Shown here piece after piece: positions 25,991-35,954 of a DNA stretch of 64,000 nt (positions are counted from its first letter, which is position 1; each line of letters starts with the position of its first letter). Source of the stretch: Gammaproteobacteria bacterium (GTDB taxonomy: Bacteria > Pseudomonadota > Gammaproteobacteria > Steroidobacterales > Steroidobacteraceae); assembly GCA_017577615.1 (NCBI GenBank), contig PKRE01000001.1, positions 310,001 through 374,000 of the forward strand, given 5' to 3'. A model generated the notes under the pieces. That model was not told where the DNA came from, ran no database searches, and saw only the letters and a program-made list of their open reading frames with translations. A program made the position numbers and the translations under genes.

Positions 25991-26205
25991 CACAGAATTT
26001 TAGCAATTCTCACGGGCGATGTCGGCGTGAGAAGAAGTAGGAAACGCCCAGGGAAGACGTCCGCTGTCAACGCAGCCGCGTCGCGATGATCGTACGCGGC
26101 GACCGGCCCGTCAGTGTTGATCCGATCGTGCGAACCGCAAGGCAGCGTTGGCTTTCCCCTGAGTCCCAGTCTCGCAGCCCCACCCGCTGGCCCGACGCAC
26201 AGTCC

Positions 26206-27792
26206 TCAGCGCGCCGAGTGAACTGCATCGAGCAGCTGGTATTTCGCGCGGCGCTCATCGGGCACGACGCGCGGATTCGTGTCGATGATCAACCGTGGGA
26301 AGCTGGCGCTGTGGTAAGTGGGCCAGCTCGGCAATCCTTCGCCGTTCGCGTTGCCGCTCTTGATGAAGTTCGCGAAATACGCCTGCATCAGGCGCGAGAC
26401 CTGGTAATCGTCCTGGGTCCACGCGAACACCTCGTTCGTGTCGAGGTTGCCCAGGGCGTACTCGATCTCGGCTGAGTGCACCGCGCCACTCGAGACGGGC
26501 GCGGTGGGATCGTTGCGCAAAGGCGGCCGCGGGTGCGCGTAGTAATAGTAGAAGACGGGCTGATCGCTCGAGCGGGCATGCACCTCCACCCATCTCCAAG
26601 TGCTGTAGCCCATGAAGATGTCGCTCGCGAGCTCCGTTCCGGCCTTCCTGACCTCTTCCTCGGATGTCGCCGGGTACCGCTGCAAGAGGCGCTCCGCGTG
26701 CGCGCCGAAGAGCGTCTCGACCACGCGCTTGTAGTTCTCCACGGTCGGCGCCTGTCCCTGCAGCAAGGACGCAAAGGAAAGCTCTTCGGAGTTCGACCCG
26801 GCAAGGAGCGGGACCTTCGCCTGCTCCGCGGCAGCAAATACCTCATCGGGTGTCTTCGCGAGGAAGTATCCATCCACGACGATGTAAAGCCCTGGCGCTT
26901 GGTACGAGCCTGCCAACTCCAACAAGCGCTCCGCAGGAAGCGCACGCAACTCGGCAAGCGATTCCGCTCCGATCGATCGCGTGAACGCCTCGCCGGCCTG
27001 TTCCGCTTCCGCCAGCGTAATGATCCCGCCCCGCGCCGCCAACATTGCGCCACTCTCGCCAATCGCACCCGCGATCAAATCGCGCGACAGCGGCGAGGCC
27101 ATGTGCGCGCTTACTGAAGCGGATCCGGCTGATTCACCGGCGATCGTGATCCGGTCAGGATCGCCACCAAATGCTGCGATGTTCGCGCGCACCCATCTGA
27201 GCGCAGCGTGCTGGTCCAGGAACGAGTAGTTGCCGGATGCCTTGTGCGGGCTTTCTGCAGTGAGCTCCGGGTGCGCGAGTCTGCCGAACACATTCAATCG
27301 ATAATTCGCGGTGACGGTGACGATGCCCTTCTGCGCCATGCTCGTGCCGTCGTAGCGCGGCTCGGAGCCATCGCCCGCGACGAAGCCGCCACCGTAGAAA
27401 TAAAGAAGCACCGGGAGTCGCTCGGAGGCACTCTTCGCAGGCGTCCAGACATTCAGATAGAGACAGTCTTCGCTCATCCCGTTTGATCGGAAGACCATGT
27501 CGTCGAAGACGCGCCGCTGCATGCAGCGCGGGCCGAACTCGGTGGCCTTACGCTCGCCCTCCCAGCGCATCACCGGTTGCGGCTCGCGCCAGCGTAGCGC
27601 TCCGACCGGTGGCTGTGCGAACGGAATCCCTTTGAATGAGCGAACACCGGTTGCTTTGTCCTCGCTGCCGATCAACATGCCGTCAGAGATGCTGACACGC
27701 ACGGCATTGGTGGCGGCCGCGGCGCACAGGCAGAAGCCGAGCGGCGAGAAGCCGAGGACGCAAACGATCAGTCTGACGAGCATGCTATCCAT
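26206..27792 (-). CDS. Secreted type-B carboxylesterase
   Basis: This 528-residue esterase/lipase belongs to the cholinesterase-like family. A signal peptide covers about 1-28 ('LGFCLCAAAATNA'). The oxyanion hole is 'LLYFYGGGFVAGDG'. The nucleophile is Ser221 in 'TIAGESAGSASV'. The acid is probably the Glu in 'AGSNSEELSF', and the base is the His in 'SGAVHSAEIEYALGN'. 'SEDCLYLNVWTP' is the family's second signature. It may remove acetyl or aromatic esters from plant polymers, given the nearby glycosidases, but the family also includes general detoxifying esterases. A second Met three codons in (27783) could be the real start. Confidence 0.9.
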   Translation of the reverse strand: MDSMLVRLIVCVLGFSPLGFCLCAAAATNAVRVSISDGMLIGSEDKATGVRSFKGIPFAQPPVGALRWREPQPVMRWEGERKATEFGPRCMQRRVFDDMVFRSNGMSEDCLYLNVWTPAKSASERLPVLLYFYGGGFVAGDGSEPRYDGTSMAQKGIVTVTANYRLNVFGRLAHPELTAESPHKASGNYSFLDQHAALRWVRANIAAFGGDPDRITIAGESAGSASVSAHMASPLSRDLIAGAIGESGAMLAARGGIITLAEAEQAGEAFTRSIGAESLAELRALPAERLLELAGSYQAPGLYIVVDGYFLAKTPDEVFAAAEQAKVPLLAGSNSEELSFASLLQGQAPTVENYKRVVETLFGAHAERLLQRYPATSEEEVRKAGTELASDIFMGYSTWRWVEVHARSSDQPVFYYYYAHPRPPLRNDPTAPVSSGAVHSAEIEYALGNLDTNEVFAWTQDDYQVSRLMQAYFANFIKSGNANGEGLPSWPTYHSASFPRLIIDTNPRVVPDERRAKYQLLDAVHSAR

Positions 27793-27941
27793 CCCCCTGA
27801 GTCTTCGTCGTTGGTGTAAAGACAGATGACGCTTCCCCTGCCTGCGGCGTCCGCCTGCAGTCTTGTAAGATACCCGTCCATCGTCCCACAGAGAACGGCT
27901 CCGCTAACAGGCGCACAGCCAACGGCCAATCGGTACCCGCA

Positions 27942-28496
27942 ATGAATTCCTCGGTCGGCCGGTCTATAGCGTTGATCGGCAAACGCGCACAGAACGAGCG
28001 ACAGCGGTTCGAGTCGCTGTGTGCACCTTTGCAAGCAGACTTGTTCGGTTTCCTCTATTGGTTGTGCCGCGATCGCAACCTGGCCGAGGACGTCATGCAG
28101 GAGACATTGTTGCGTGCTTGGAAATCGTTCGACGCGTTGTCGAACGAGAAGGCCCTACGGCCGTGGCTCATGACAATCGCACGGCGAGAGCTTGCGCGCA
28201 CGTTCGAGCGCAAGCGCTTGCCGGTCGTCGACTTGGACGCTGCCAGCGAAGCCGATCCGACCTCGCTGGCGCACGAGGATGATCACGACGTGCGCGAGAT
28301 GCGCCGCGCCATCATGCAGCTCGATGCCGTCTATCGCGAACCGCTCGTGCTGCAAGTGCTGCTGGGATATTCCAGCGAGGAGATCGCACGTCATCTTGGC
28401 ATCAGCGTTGCGGCCGTCCTCACGAGACTGCATCGGGCGCGTCAGGCGCTGCGTCAGCACATGCTGGGCACGGGCAAGAAAGGAGCGCAGCGATGA
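27942..28496 (+). CDS. ECF-type RNA polymerase sigma factor
   Basis: This 184-residue sigma-70 family protein has only regions 2 and 4. Region 2 (about 25-95) includes 'LCRDRNLAEDVMQETLLRAW' and 'ALRPWLMTIARRELAR'. Region 4 (about 120-175) includes 'YREPLVLQVLLGYSSEEIA' and 'HLGISVAAVLTRLHRARQAL', the HTH that reads the -35 element. It overlaps the next gene by four bases (ATGA). That gene encodes a zinc-binding anti-sigma candidate, so this is a coupled sigma/anti-sigma pair. The target regulon is unknown; the flanking carbohydrate genes are possible targets. Confidence 0.93.
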   Translation: MNSSVGRSIALIGKRAQNERQRFESLCAPLQADLFGFLYWLCRDRNLAEDVMQETLLRAWKSFDALSNEKALRPWLMTIARRELARTFERKRLPVVDLDAASEADPTSLAHEDDHDVREMRRAIMQLDAVYREPLVLQVLLGYSSEEIARHLGISVAAVLTRLHRARQALRQHMLGTGKKGAQR

Positions 28497-29170
28497 AGTG
28501 CCAGGAATTCGAAGCCATCGTCGGCGCGGACCCGAACACGAGCGACGCGAACGTGCTGGCACACGCTGAGGCGTGCACGACGTGCGCAGCTTATCTGAAG
28601 GAGATGCAGGCGCTCGATCGACTGATTCGTCGCGCGCTCGAGGTGCCGGTCGACACGCGCCGCACGATGCAACCCCGCGGGGCAGCCCGGCGATATGCGT
28701 GGTTGGGACGTTGGCAGGTCGCCGCCAGCCTGATCGCATCCGTGATGCTCGCGACATCGATATGGATTGCGACCGCACGCGACTCTCTTGCTGAGGAGAT
28801 CACTGCGCATGTCGAGCGCGAGTCCTTTGTGCTCGCAAGACATGAGCGCCTCGACCCGAGCGTCGTGGGCCGAGTGCTGCACAGCTCGGGGATCTCACTG
28901 CGCGGTACAGCGGCAGACGTGACGTTCGCAGCCACCTGTCGCCTACGTGGACACGAAGTGCCTCACCTGGTCGTGCAGACGGAACGAGGAGCGATCACCG
29001 TGCTGGTGCTCGCACATGAACGGCCGGTCGACGGACCGCAGCGCTTCGAAGAGAACGGCTATAGCGGTGTGATCGTGCCTGCACCCCGTGGCGTGCTCGC
29101 CATCCTGGGCAAGGATGCGCCGATCGAGGAGGTCGCAGAGCGGTTGCTGAAGGAAGTCATCTGGCTGTAG
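28493..29170 (+). CDS. DUF3379 zinc-motif anti-sigma factor
   Basis: This 225-residue membrane protein is translated with the sigma gene upstream (ATGA overlap). The N-terminal cytoplasmic part carries His-x3-Cys-x2-Cys in 'HAEACTTCAAYL', the zinc anti-sigma signature. One transmembrane helix follows (about 78-100, 'WQVAASLIASVMLATSIWIA'). The C-terminal part ('HVERESFVLARHERLD', 'GYSGVIVPAPRGVLAILG') matches DUF3379 proteins. It would hold the sigma factor at the inner membrane until an envelope signal releases it. The signal is unknown. Confidence 0.85.
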   Translation: MKCQEFEAIVGADPNTSDANVLAHAEACTTCAAYLKEMQALDRLIRRALEVPVDTRRTMQPRGAARRYAWLGRWQVAASLIASVMLATSIWIATARDSLAEEITAHVERESFVLARHERLDPSVVGRVLHSSGISLRGTAADVTFAATCRLRGHEVPHLVVQTERGAITVLVLAHERPVDGPQRFEENGYSGVIVPAPRGVLAILGKDAPIEEVAERLLKEVIWL

Positions 29171-29188
29171 CGCGGCAGACCGGAGCGA

Positions 29189-29206
29189 GGCGCGCTCGCG
29201 CGCGCC
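29189..29206. terminator. GC hairpin between convergent genes
   Basis: GGCGCGC (29189-29195) and GCGCGCC (29200-29206) enclose the loop TCGC between the stop codons of the anti-sigma and GH9 genes. There is no T-tract, so an intrinsic terminator is only possible. Confidence 0.45.
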
Positions 29207-29224
29207 CCGACCCCCGAGCCTCCC

Positions 29225-31711
29225 TCATCCTTCCAGCAGCTCTCGCGCTGCGTGCACGAGCAGGATATAGCTTGCGCCGATGTTCACGACGTACTCGTTC
29301 TGGCCCCACAGGAACGGCCAATCCTCTTTGTTCTCGGGGAAATCCGGCTTGAGGATGAGCACGCCCGGCACAATGCCTCCCGCGATGAAGGAGAAATCCG
29401 CGCGATTGTTGCCATAGGCCACGCGCTTGGAATGCGCGCCGACCGCGGACACGAAGGAGATGTTCGAATCCGGATGCGTGCCGTACAGATAATCGAGCGC
29501 GCGAATCGTCGCGTCCTTCGTGAACAGATCCGGGAAGGCCTTGTGCAGGTAGTAGTTCGTCAGGCCGAATCCGATCACCGCGCCATTGCCAGCCCAGCCG
29601 CCGCGTGTGATCGGCACGCCGAAGGGGTTTTCCGTCAGCATGCCCTTCGACTCGTTCAAGAAGCGAGCTGCACGCTTGCGCAGCTTCGCCGCAAACGCCT
29701 TATCCATGTGGGGCAGCGCACGCACCGCGGGCACCGCATTCCACATGAAACGCTCGTCGATGGCCGACCAGAGCGCCGCAATGCGCTTTGCGTATTGCTT
29801 GTCGCCCGTCGTGATCAGCAGCTCGACTGCCGCCCGCAGCTCCTCGTCCTTTGGATGTCCGCCGGTCGTGTTGCCATAGCGGTACAAGTTCGGCTCGCGC
29901 TTGCTCTCGAACTCCCACACACGCTTCGCCGTCGCGAGACATTCCTCTGCCAGCTCGTCGTTGTAGCCGCGCAGTGCCCGGCTTGCCGCGGCAAGCGCAG
30001 CCGCCGAGCCATAGTTCAGCGCGGTCGTCGCGGTCGTGAACGCCCAGCGGTCGTCCGGCGGCGAGTTGGGATCGTTCGGATCGTGGACTTTGCCGTCCGT
30101 CTTCGTGACGGCATCGCCGAGGTGCGTGTACTGACCGAGGTCGGGCTCGACGATGCCGGGAATGGCGTGCCCGAATACCCGGTGCTGTGCAATCAAGAAC
30201 AGCGTACCGTGCTCGATCTGCTGCAGGATATCGGGTATCCCGTCCGGCTGATGCAGCTCGACGTGGCGTCGGCGCTGATCAACCGTGGTCTCGTCGCGCA
30301 AAGGACGAAACTGCTCCCAGACCTGCACCAGATCGCTGACGACCGCGTACTGCGTCTGGGTACGCAGATCGAAATCGCCAGCATCGTACCAGCCACCGAC
30401 ATTGAGCCCCGGGATGTGCTCGCCGGGCGCAAACGGCGAATCGGTCTCCGGCCCCATCGCATACAAATCGAAGTGCTCGTGATTAGGAGGCGCCTGTCTC
30501 GCGTCGTCCAGATGCGAAGCACCGTGCCAGACGCGATACGCCTCGTTCACGAACATGTGATCCATCTGGACAGGGAAGAAGACGTCCAGCGTGGCATGCC
30601 AGGTATCGTCGTAGACGTCGCGTGCGATCCGGAACGCATTCGTGCGTTGGCCTACCGCCTCGATGACGTACAGACCCGGCTCCCGCACATCCGTGAAATC
30701 GAACGTGTAATACTCATACCGCAGGTACTCGCCCCAACGCTGCGCCTCGCCAGCTGCGACCTCCTGCGTCGTGCCGTCCGCAGCGACCTTGAGCAAGCGA
30801 ACGGTGCCAGGCGCGTCCGCATTGCGGTCCATCTCGATGATCGCCGTCTTGACCTGATCGGGGTGATAGCCGACTTGCGAATGCGCGATGACCGCAGGAC
30901 GCGTCCAGTTCGGCAACGTGTTCGCAGACAGCTTCCATTCGACCGCGGTGCCGGTGACACCGGCAGGAATCAAGGTCCGCACCACGAACCAGCCGTTCTG
31001 TGCCTGATTACGACCATCGAACAACCCGAGCTCGCCAGCGCGCGTCTCGATGCTGACCCGCCGCGACGGATCCTCCGGCGCGAGCACGAGCCGGCGTCCC
31101 GTCGCGAACGGCAGGCGCTCGATCTCGCCAGCGGCGCTACGGCCGGTCGGCCCGGTCGGATACAGCGGGAAGATGCCGGCCTTCTCGTCCATGAGATACG
31201 TCTTGCCGAAGTAGGCGGACGGCAGAAACTCGAGATTGAAGCCTGCCTTGCCTTCCAGCTCCTTCGGCAAGGGCTCATCGAGCACGACGCGAAGCGTTAT
31301 GCCGTCGTCGCTCGGCTCCGCACGAATCGTGTACTCGAAGTTGTGCTTTGGGTATGCCAACCGTGCCTCGATGATGCCTTGCTCAGGCAACACGCGCCGC
31401 TGCTTGAGCTCCGGCACCGGATCCCACTGCTCGGGCGTCGGGCTCAGACGCACATCGCCATTCGTCGCGGTACGCACACCGTGATGGATCAGCTCGATGC
31501 CGGCGATCTTAGAGTCGCTGAAATTGCCGTCGTACCAATTGCTGAAAACGAGCACGTCGAGACCGCGCTTCGAGAAATACTCGCGCTCGTTGAGCTTCAA
31601 GCCTTCCGCTGTGGCGCCGGAGCTCGCCAGCGCAAGCAATGCTGCGGACAACGTCACCTGAGCACAGCGCGCAAACGGTCGCAAGGCATTTCTAGCATTG
31701 AAGCCCATCAA
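29225..31711 (-). CDS. GH9 endoglucanase-type glycoside hydrolase, secreted
   Basis: This inverting glycoside hydrolase of family 9 has 828 residues and acts on beta-1,4-glucans such as cellulose, mixed-linkage glucan or xyloglucan. The signal peptide ends near 'SSGATAEG'. An N-terminal beta-rich region (about 40-270) is followed by a CelD_N-like Ig domain (about 270-360, 'VIAHSQVGYHPDQVKTAI'). The (alpha/alpha)6 catalytic domain covers about 365-828. The catalytic base pair is in 'GGWYDAGDFD' (Asp443 and Asp446) and the acid is Glu806 in 'WGQNEYVVNIGAS'. The extra N-terminal region is longer than usual. A long antisense frame across this gene is a codon-bias artefact. Confidence 0.9.
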   Translation of the reverse strand: MMGFNARNALRPFARCAQVTLSAALLALASSGATAEGLKLNEREYFSKRGLDVLVFSNWYDGNFSDSKIAGIELIHHGVRTATNGDVRLSPTPEQWDPVPELKQRRVLPEQGIIEARLAYPKHNFEYTIRAEPSDDGITLRVVLDEPLPKELEGKAGFNLEFLPSAYFGKTYLMDEKAGIFPLYPTGPTGRSAAGEIERLPFATGRRLVLAPEDPSRRVSIETRAGELGLFDGRNQAQNGWFVVRTLIPAGVTGTAVEWKLSANTLPNWTRPAVIAHSQVGYHPDQVKTAIIEMDRNADAPGTVRLLKVAADGTTQEVAAGEAQRWGEYLRYEYYTFDFTDVREPGLYVIEAVGQRTNAFRIARDVYDDTWHATLDVFFPVQMDHMFVNEAYRVWHGASHLDDARQAPPNHEHFDLYAMGPETDSPFAPGEHIPGLNVGGWYDAGDFDLRTQTQYAVVSDLVQVWEQFRPLRDETTVDQRRRHVELHQPDGIPDILQQIEHGTLFLIAQHRVFGHAIPGIVEPDLGQYTHLGDAVTKTDGKVHDPNDPNSPPDDRWAFTTATTALNYGSAAALAAASRALRGYNDELAEECLATAKRVWEFESKREPNLYRYGNTTGGHPKDEELRAAVELLITTGDKQYAKRIAALWSAIDERFMWNAVPAVRALPHMDKAFAAKLRKRAARFLNESKGMLTENPFGVPITRGGWAGNGAVIGFGLTNYYLHKAFPDLFTKDATIRALDYLYGTHPDSNISFVSAVGAHSKRVAYGNNRADFSFIAGGIVPGVLILKPDFPENKEDWPFLWGQNEYVVNIGASYILLVHAARELLEG

Positions 31712-31946
31712 GGGATGACCTCCGATCTATGTGGTCGTCGTTCTAGCGAAGCGAGTGAAGATATCCGTTCGAAACGGATGTGGGTAGGCATCTGACGGAA
31801 GTTCACAAATCTTCTGCGTCAATGAACGCAACTGCGGCCCGGGAAGAACAGCACGCATGATCACGCGTTGAGCGCTCCACGTTGCCGCTCCGTCCATCGT
31901 CGGTGCACGATGCACACTCCACGCCCAAGCCCCGAGCCCCACACCC

Positions 31947-33194
31947 TCAAGGAATCGCAAAGTCCGAATCCGCGACTGCCCAGAACGTCAGCTTCGGATT
32001 GCGATCTCTGTCGAACAGCAGCGGATGGTTGGTGCGAGCAACGGGCCAACTGTTGAGCCACGTGTGCGCATCGTGCATGCCCCAGGTCGTGACGGCTTCG
32101 AGCGCCTGCGCGAGCGAATGCGCGCGGAAGACCTCGAACAGCTCGCGATACAGCCGTGCGTGTGCCGACACGACGCTTTGCGGGACGCTGGCGAGATCAG
32201 GCCCGTAGTTTGCCCGGCACGGCGGAATTCGCTGCTGCACGAAGCAATCGCCTGGATCGTCGTAGATCGAGACGTCGAGCTCGGTCACGCGATTCGCCTT
32301 GTTCCAGCTTGCGACCGTCGCCAGAGCGGCATCGACATCCTCGGGGCGTGATGTTCGCTGCAAATGGAACTGATGCCCGACACCGTCGACGAGATCTTTC
32401 CGCGTCGCCTCGATGTAGTCGATGATCTGGCGAATCTTGGCGAGCTTTTCGGGATTCTCCGTTCCGTAGTCGTTGATGAACAGTCGCGCTTCGGGGTCGG
32501 CTGCACGCGCCTCTTCAAACGCGATACGAATGTACTCCTGCCCTTCCCCGCCGCCGATGCTGAATGCTTGGAACCACTGACTCTTGCGATAAACCTCGCC
32601 GGGATTGTCGCTCGCGACCTCGTTCACCACATCCCACGCCTCGACGCGCCCCCTGAAGTAGCTGACCACCGTTCGCACATAGTCTCGCAAGCGCTGCTCG
32701 ACCGTCGCTCTGTAGTCCGCGTCGCTCATGCCTGGAGGACGATTCCAGAACCACTTCGGAGTCGTCGTATGCCACACGAGCGTGTGACCGTGGACGCGCA
32801 TGTCGTTGGCCCGCGCGAACTCGACGATCGCGTCGGCGCGCTCGAAGTTCGGCCGCTCGACACTGATGTCCGCGGGCGCGATCGTGTCGGCCTTCATGGC
32901 GTTTTCTGGCGTCACGCTGTTGTAGTGCTTCAGCAGCAACGCACGGTCGCGCGGATCCTCGAGTTGTTCCGGCTCGATCGCGGCACCAATTCTGAGGTCT
33001 GGGAACACCTCTTTGAGCGGCGGCGCGGTCGACGGATCGGGAAGCCGCGGGATGCTCGGCGGCGGATCCTGGCCCGGCGGTGTGGTCGGCGGCGTCGACG
33101 GGCCTCCACCGCCGCCCCCACCACCGCCGCAGCCGGCGAGCGCCAAGCTGAGGATGAGCGCCCCAGTGATGCGATACCTGAGCGTGCGATTCAT
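31947..33194 (-). CDS. Endo-1,4-beta-xylanase, GH10, lipoprotein
   Basis: This 415-residue GH10 xylanase is anchored by a lipid. The lipobox 'LSLALAGC' puts the acylated Cys at position 22. A run of nine glycines and a Pro-rich linker (to about 60) then hold the catalytic domain away from the membrane. The acid/base is Glu192 in 'WDVVNEVASD' and the nucleophile is Glu305 in 'RVTELDVSI'. 'HGHTLVWHTTTPKWFW' and 'TTWGMHDAHTWL' are conserved barrel blocks. It differs from the soluble GH10 encoded at 9979 in anchoring and loops. A surface-held enzyme would release short products near the TonB receptor. Confidence 0.95.
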   Translation of the reverse strand: MNRTLRYRITGALILSLALAGCGGGGGGGGGPSTPPTTPPGQDPPPSIPRLPDPSTAPPLKEVFPDLRIGAAIEPEQLEDPRDRALLLKHYNSVTPENAMKADTIAPADISVERPNFERADAIVEFARANDMRVHGHTLVWHTTTPKWFWNRPPGMSDADYRATVEQRLRDYVRTVVSYFRGRVEAWDVVNEVASDNPGEVYRKSQWFQAFSIGGGEGQEYIRIAFEEARAADPEARLFINDYGTENPEKLAKIRQIIDYIEATRKDLVDGVGHQFHLQRTSRPEDVDAALATVASWNKANRVTELDVSIYDDPGDCFVQQRIPPCRANYGPDLASVPQSVVSAHARLYRELFEVFRAHSLAQALEAVTTWGMHDAHTWLNSWPVARTNHPLLFDRDRNPKLTFWAVADSDFAIP

Positions 33195-33501
33195 GACCCG
33201 CCCCTCATCGTTAGCTCAACGTGCGCAGCGCGGACGGCTCGCGTTCACGTGATGGATAGCGCGAGGACCGCAGGAGTCGCTGTCTGAAGTCTTACGCGAT
33301 GGCGCACCCACCTGACCCAGCGTCGCGTGATCGTGGCTCTCGTCTTTATCTATCGGTACTTGGGAATCGCACGACGCACGAGCCCTTTCCAGGCAAGTGT
33401 CGAGATTCCTGGCGAGATGTCAACAAACACCCGTACAATGCAGCGTCAGATCCTCTCAAGCGCGCGACCTTCAGCTCTCGCACGATAGCCGCAAACGCTC
33501 A
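33195..33501. other. Non-coding stretch
   Basis: About 300 bases between the GH10 start and the end of the permease gene, which are on the same strand. Overlapping short frames show no family features. It should contain the GH10 promoter, but no clear elements could be assigned. Confidence 0.45.
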
Positions 33502-34815
33502 CTAAAGAACGGCATCCATGATCAGCACCCCAATGATGCCGACGACTCCCACGATGCCCTCCATGAGCGTCCACGACATCAGTGTCTCTTTGAGGCTGAG
33601 ATTGAAGTACTCCTTGAACATCCAAAAGCCCGAATCATTCACGTGCGACAGCATGAGGCTGCCTGCGCCGATGGCAAGCACCATGAGATTCGGGTCGACA
33701 TCGCTCGCAGCGACGACAGGCGCCATGATTCCCGCTGCCGTCAATCCTGCCACCGTTGCCGATCCTAGGCACACGCGAATGACGGTTGCCATGAGCCAGC
33801 CGAGCAGGAGCGGATTGATCGGCAGATCCGTGAGCGCCGCCGAGATGGCATCGTTCACGCCCGTGTCGACGAAGACCTGCTTGAGCGCGCCTGCGCCGGC
33901 AATGATCAGCAGAATCACGGCGATGTCCTTCACCGCGCCGCTGTAGTGGTCCATCAAAGTTTGGATGCGCATGCCGCGCGCGAGCCCGAGCGTTGCGGTG
34001 GCCACCAGCAAGGCCACGAGCATGACGACGAACGGGTCGGAGATGAAAAGCAGGGCACGATGCAGCAGCGTGCCTTCCTCGGCCAGGGCAGGCAGTGCCG
34101 CCGAGCCCGCGATCATGATCACCGGCAATAGCGCCGTCCCGAAGCAGTTGAACGTGCCGGGCAGCTTCTCGACGGGCATGTCCTGCGGCACGAACAGCTC
34201 CGGCAGCTTCGTTTGCCTATTGCGAAACGCGCGCGCAAACACAGGGCCGGCGATGATCATCGCGGGAATCGCGACGAACGTTCCGTAGATGAGCGTCGTG
34301 GCCATGCTCGCGTTGAACATGGGCACCATCGCCGTGGGCGCAGGATGCGGAGGCAGAAAGCCGTGCGTCACCGACAACGACGCCAGCAGCGGCACGCCCA
34401 GGTACACGGCTGGCAGTCTCGAGTAGTACACGACCGAAAAGACGAGCGGCACGAGCAACACGAAGCCCACGTTGTAGAAGAGCGGGATGCCGACAATGAA
34501 GCCGGTCAGCATCAACGCCCATGTGATGCGCCTTTCTCCGAACCAGCCAATCAGCACGGCCGAGATCTTCTGCGCGGCGCCACTTTCCGCAATGAGCTTA
34601 CCGAACATCGCGCCCAGACAAATGATCGCCACCAAGGAGCCCAGCATGTCGCCAAGTCCCTTCTGAATTGAGCCCGGCACGCGATCGAGCGGCAAGCCCA
34701 GCACGAAACCCGCGAAGATGGATGTCACGAGAAAAGCGATGAAGGGATGAACCTTGGCCCAGCTGATGAGCAGGACGAGCAGAGCGATGGAGACGAGCAC
34801 CCAGGCGATTTCCAC
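33502..34815 (-). CDS. GntP family gluconate:H+ symporter-like permease
   Basis: This 437-residue integral membrane protein has about 12 predicted helices and belongs to the Gnt family, which imports gluconate, keto-gluconates or related sugar acids with protons. Family blocks include 'KVHPFIAFLVTSIFAGFVLG', 'GIPLFYNVGFVLLVPLVF', 'THGFLPPHPAPTAMV' and 'LSHVNDSGFWMFKEYFNL', the last a C-terminal signature. The ATG follows AAGGAGC at good spacing. In this setting, between xylanase and oxidoreductase genes, uptake of an aldonate or uronate from plant polymers is a reasonable guess. No kinase or dehydratase for gluconate is next to it. Confidence 0.9.
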   Translation of the reverse strand: MEIAWVLVSIALLVLLISWAKVHPFIAFLVTSIFAGFVLGLPLDRVPGSIQKGLGDMLGSLVAIICLGAMFGKLIAESGAAQKISAVLIGWFGERRITWALMLTGFIVGIPLFYNVGFVLLVPLVFSVVYYSRLPAVYLGVPLLASLSVTHGFLPPHPAPTAMVPMFNASMATTLIYGTFVAIPAMIIAGPVFARAFRNRQTKLPELFVPQDMPVEKLPGTFNCFGTALLPVIMIAGSAALPALAEEGTLLHRALLFISDPFVVMLVALLVATATLGLARGMRIQTLMDHYSGAVKDIAVILLIIAGAGALKQVFVDTGVNDAISAALTDLPINPLLLGWLMATVIRVCLGSATVAGLTAAGIMAPVVAASDVDPNLMVLAIGAGSLMLSHVNDSGFWMFKEYFNLSLKETLMSWTLMEGIVGVVGIIGVLIMDAVL

Positions 34816-35076
34816 GCGAGCTCCTTGTTGTTATGTCGCGCAGGGGTGCCCTGCGCGTTATGAGTGGAAAATGAACCGAGAGATTATCAGCTCGAGGCGC
34901 CGGAGTGACCCGACTCTACGATTAGACTTTTGTAATCGACCGATACCGATCTCCTCATGGTGATGAGGCAACAGGGTCACTCCGCCGTGCACCCACCGTC
35001 GAGGCTGTGACCACATGATGGCTTGGCGGCAAGGCCATCGTCGCAACGCTCGCCACATTCGACGACCTGCCAGAGA

Positions 35077-35853
35077 TCAGTCGTTCACCAGAAAGACAGG
35101 CTCGGCGCCGTCCTGGAATCCAAGCCGGCCGATCAGAGGGAGCTTCAGCGCCGGATTGAGGGCGTCGATCCCGAGCGTGAGCCCGAGCACATTGAGCTCA
35201 AGGCCTTCCTCGACTCCTGCGAGCACACCGAATGCGCCCAGCAAGCTGAGCTGCACGCCGGTACCGCTCGGCGTGATGCCCACCGGCTTCAAGCCCAGAT
35301 AGTCCTTGCCGATTGCAGTGGGCGGCAGATCGACGCGCAGCTCCGGCACGTGCTTCAGCACGAAGGCGGTGAACGTGTTCGAGTTCGGACCAGGCCACAC
35401 GCGATAGCGGTGCGCATAGGGATACTGCTCGACCGCAAGCTCGATGCGATCGATGAGCTCGTCCACGCCGGCGCCGCGCACGTCCCGCAGCAATTGCGGA
35501 CGGTTGCCGAACCAATAGGCGTCGGCCGCGCGCTCTTGAACGACGAGTGAAGTGCCTGTGCGTGGCAGTCGATATCCGATCACCTCATACACGGTGAAGG
35601 CATCGGCTCCGCTCCTCTTGGCGGCAATCCAGGTGTGCACGCCGAAGTATCCGCGCCAGCCGAAGGCGCGTGCCGCATACACTTGCACGACCGCCTCCGG
35701 CGTGCCCGCCGGATCGGGCGCCAAGCCCGCTGGCTCACGAGACGCAGTGCGCCAATCGTGCGCCGACAGACGCTCCGCGAACGCAAGGTAGCTCACTGCA
35801 AGCGCGAGATACACGATCAGTCCCAATAGTGTCGTTCTGGCCTTCTTGGTCAT
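35077..35853 (-). CDS. DUF3750 domain protein, membrane-anchored
   Basis: This 258-residue protein has one N-terminal hydrophobic segment ('TTLLGLIVYLALAVSYLAFA'), probably a membrane anchor or uncleaved signal. The rest matches DUF3750: 'YFGVHTWIAAKRSGADAFTV', 'ADAYWFGNRPQLLRDVRGA', 'YRVWPGPNSNTFTAFVL' and 'LPPTAIGKDYLGLKP'. The Asn/Ser/Thr-rich block and conserved His suggest an enzyme, but the family has no known activity. It is divergent from the DUF4159 gene, with about 100 bases between the two starts. Confidence 0.82.
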   Translation of the reverse strand: MTKKARTTLLGLIVYLALAVSYLAFAERLSAHDWRTASREPAGLAPDPAGTPEAVVQVYAARAFGWRGYFGVHTWIAAKRSGADAFTVYEVIGYRLPRTGTSLVVQERAADAYWFGNRPQLLRDVRGAGVDELIDRIELAVEQYPYAHRYRVWPGPNSNTFTAFVLKHVPELRVDLPPTAIGKDYLGLKPVGITPSGTGVQLSLLGAFGVLAGVEEGLELNVLGLTLGIDALNPALKLPLIGRLGFQDGAEPVFLVND

Positions 35854-35954
35854 GCGTCGTGAATATGCCGGATGTCGTGGCGACCAGCCACTGGTAAGCT
35901 GCTCAAGACGCGAACGTTCCCATCGAGTCGTCGCGAGCGCGCACTGTTACGGCC

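Noticed and set aside
29252..31795. 847-codon open frame antisense to the GH9 gene
   Set aside because: It mirrors the GH9 gene. The translation is Arg/Leu/Val-rich without family features, as expected from GC-rich codon bias. The GH9 frame has signal peptide and catalytic motifs.
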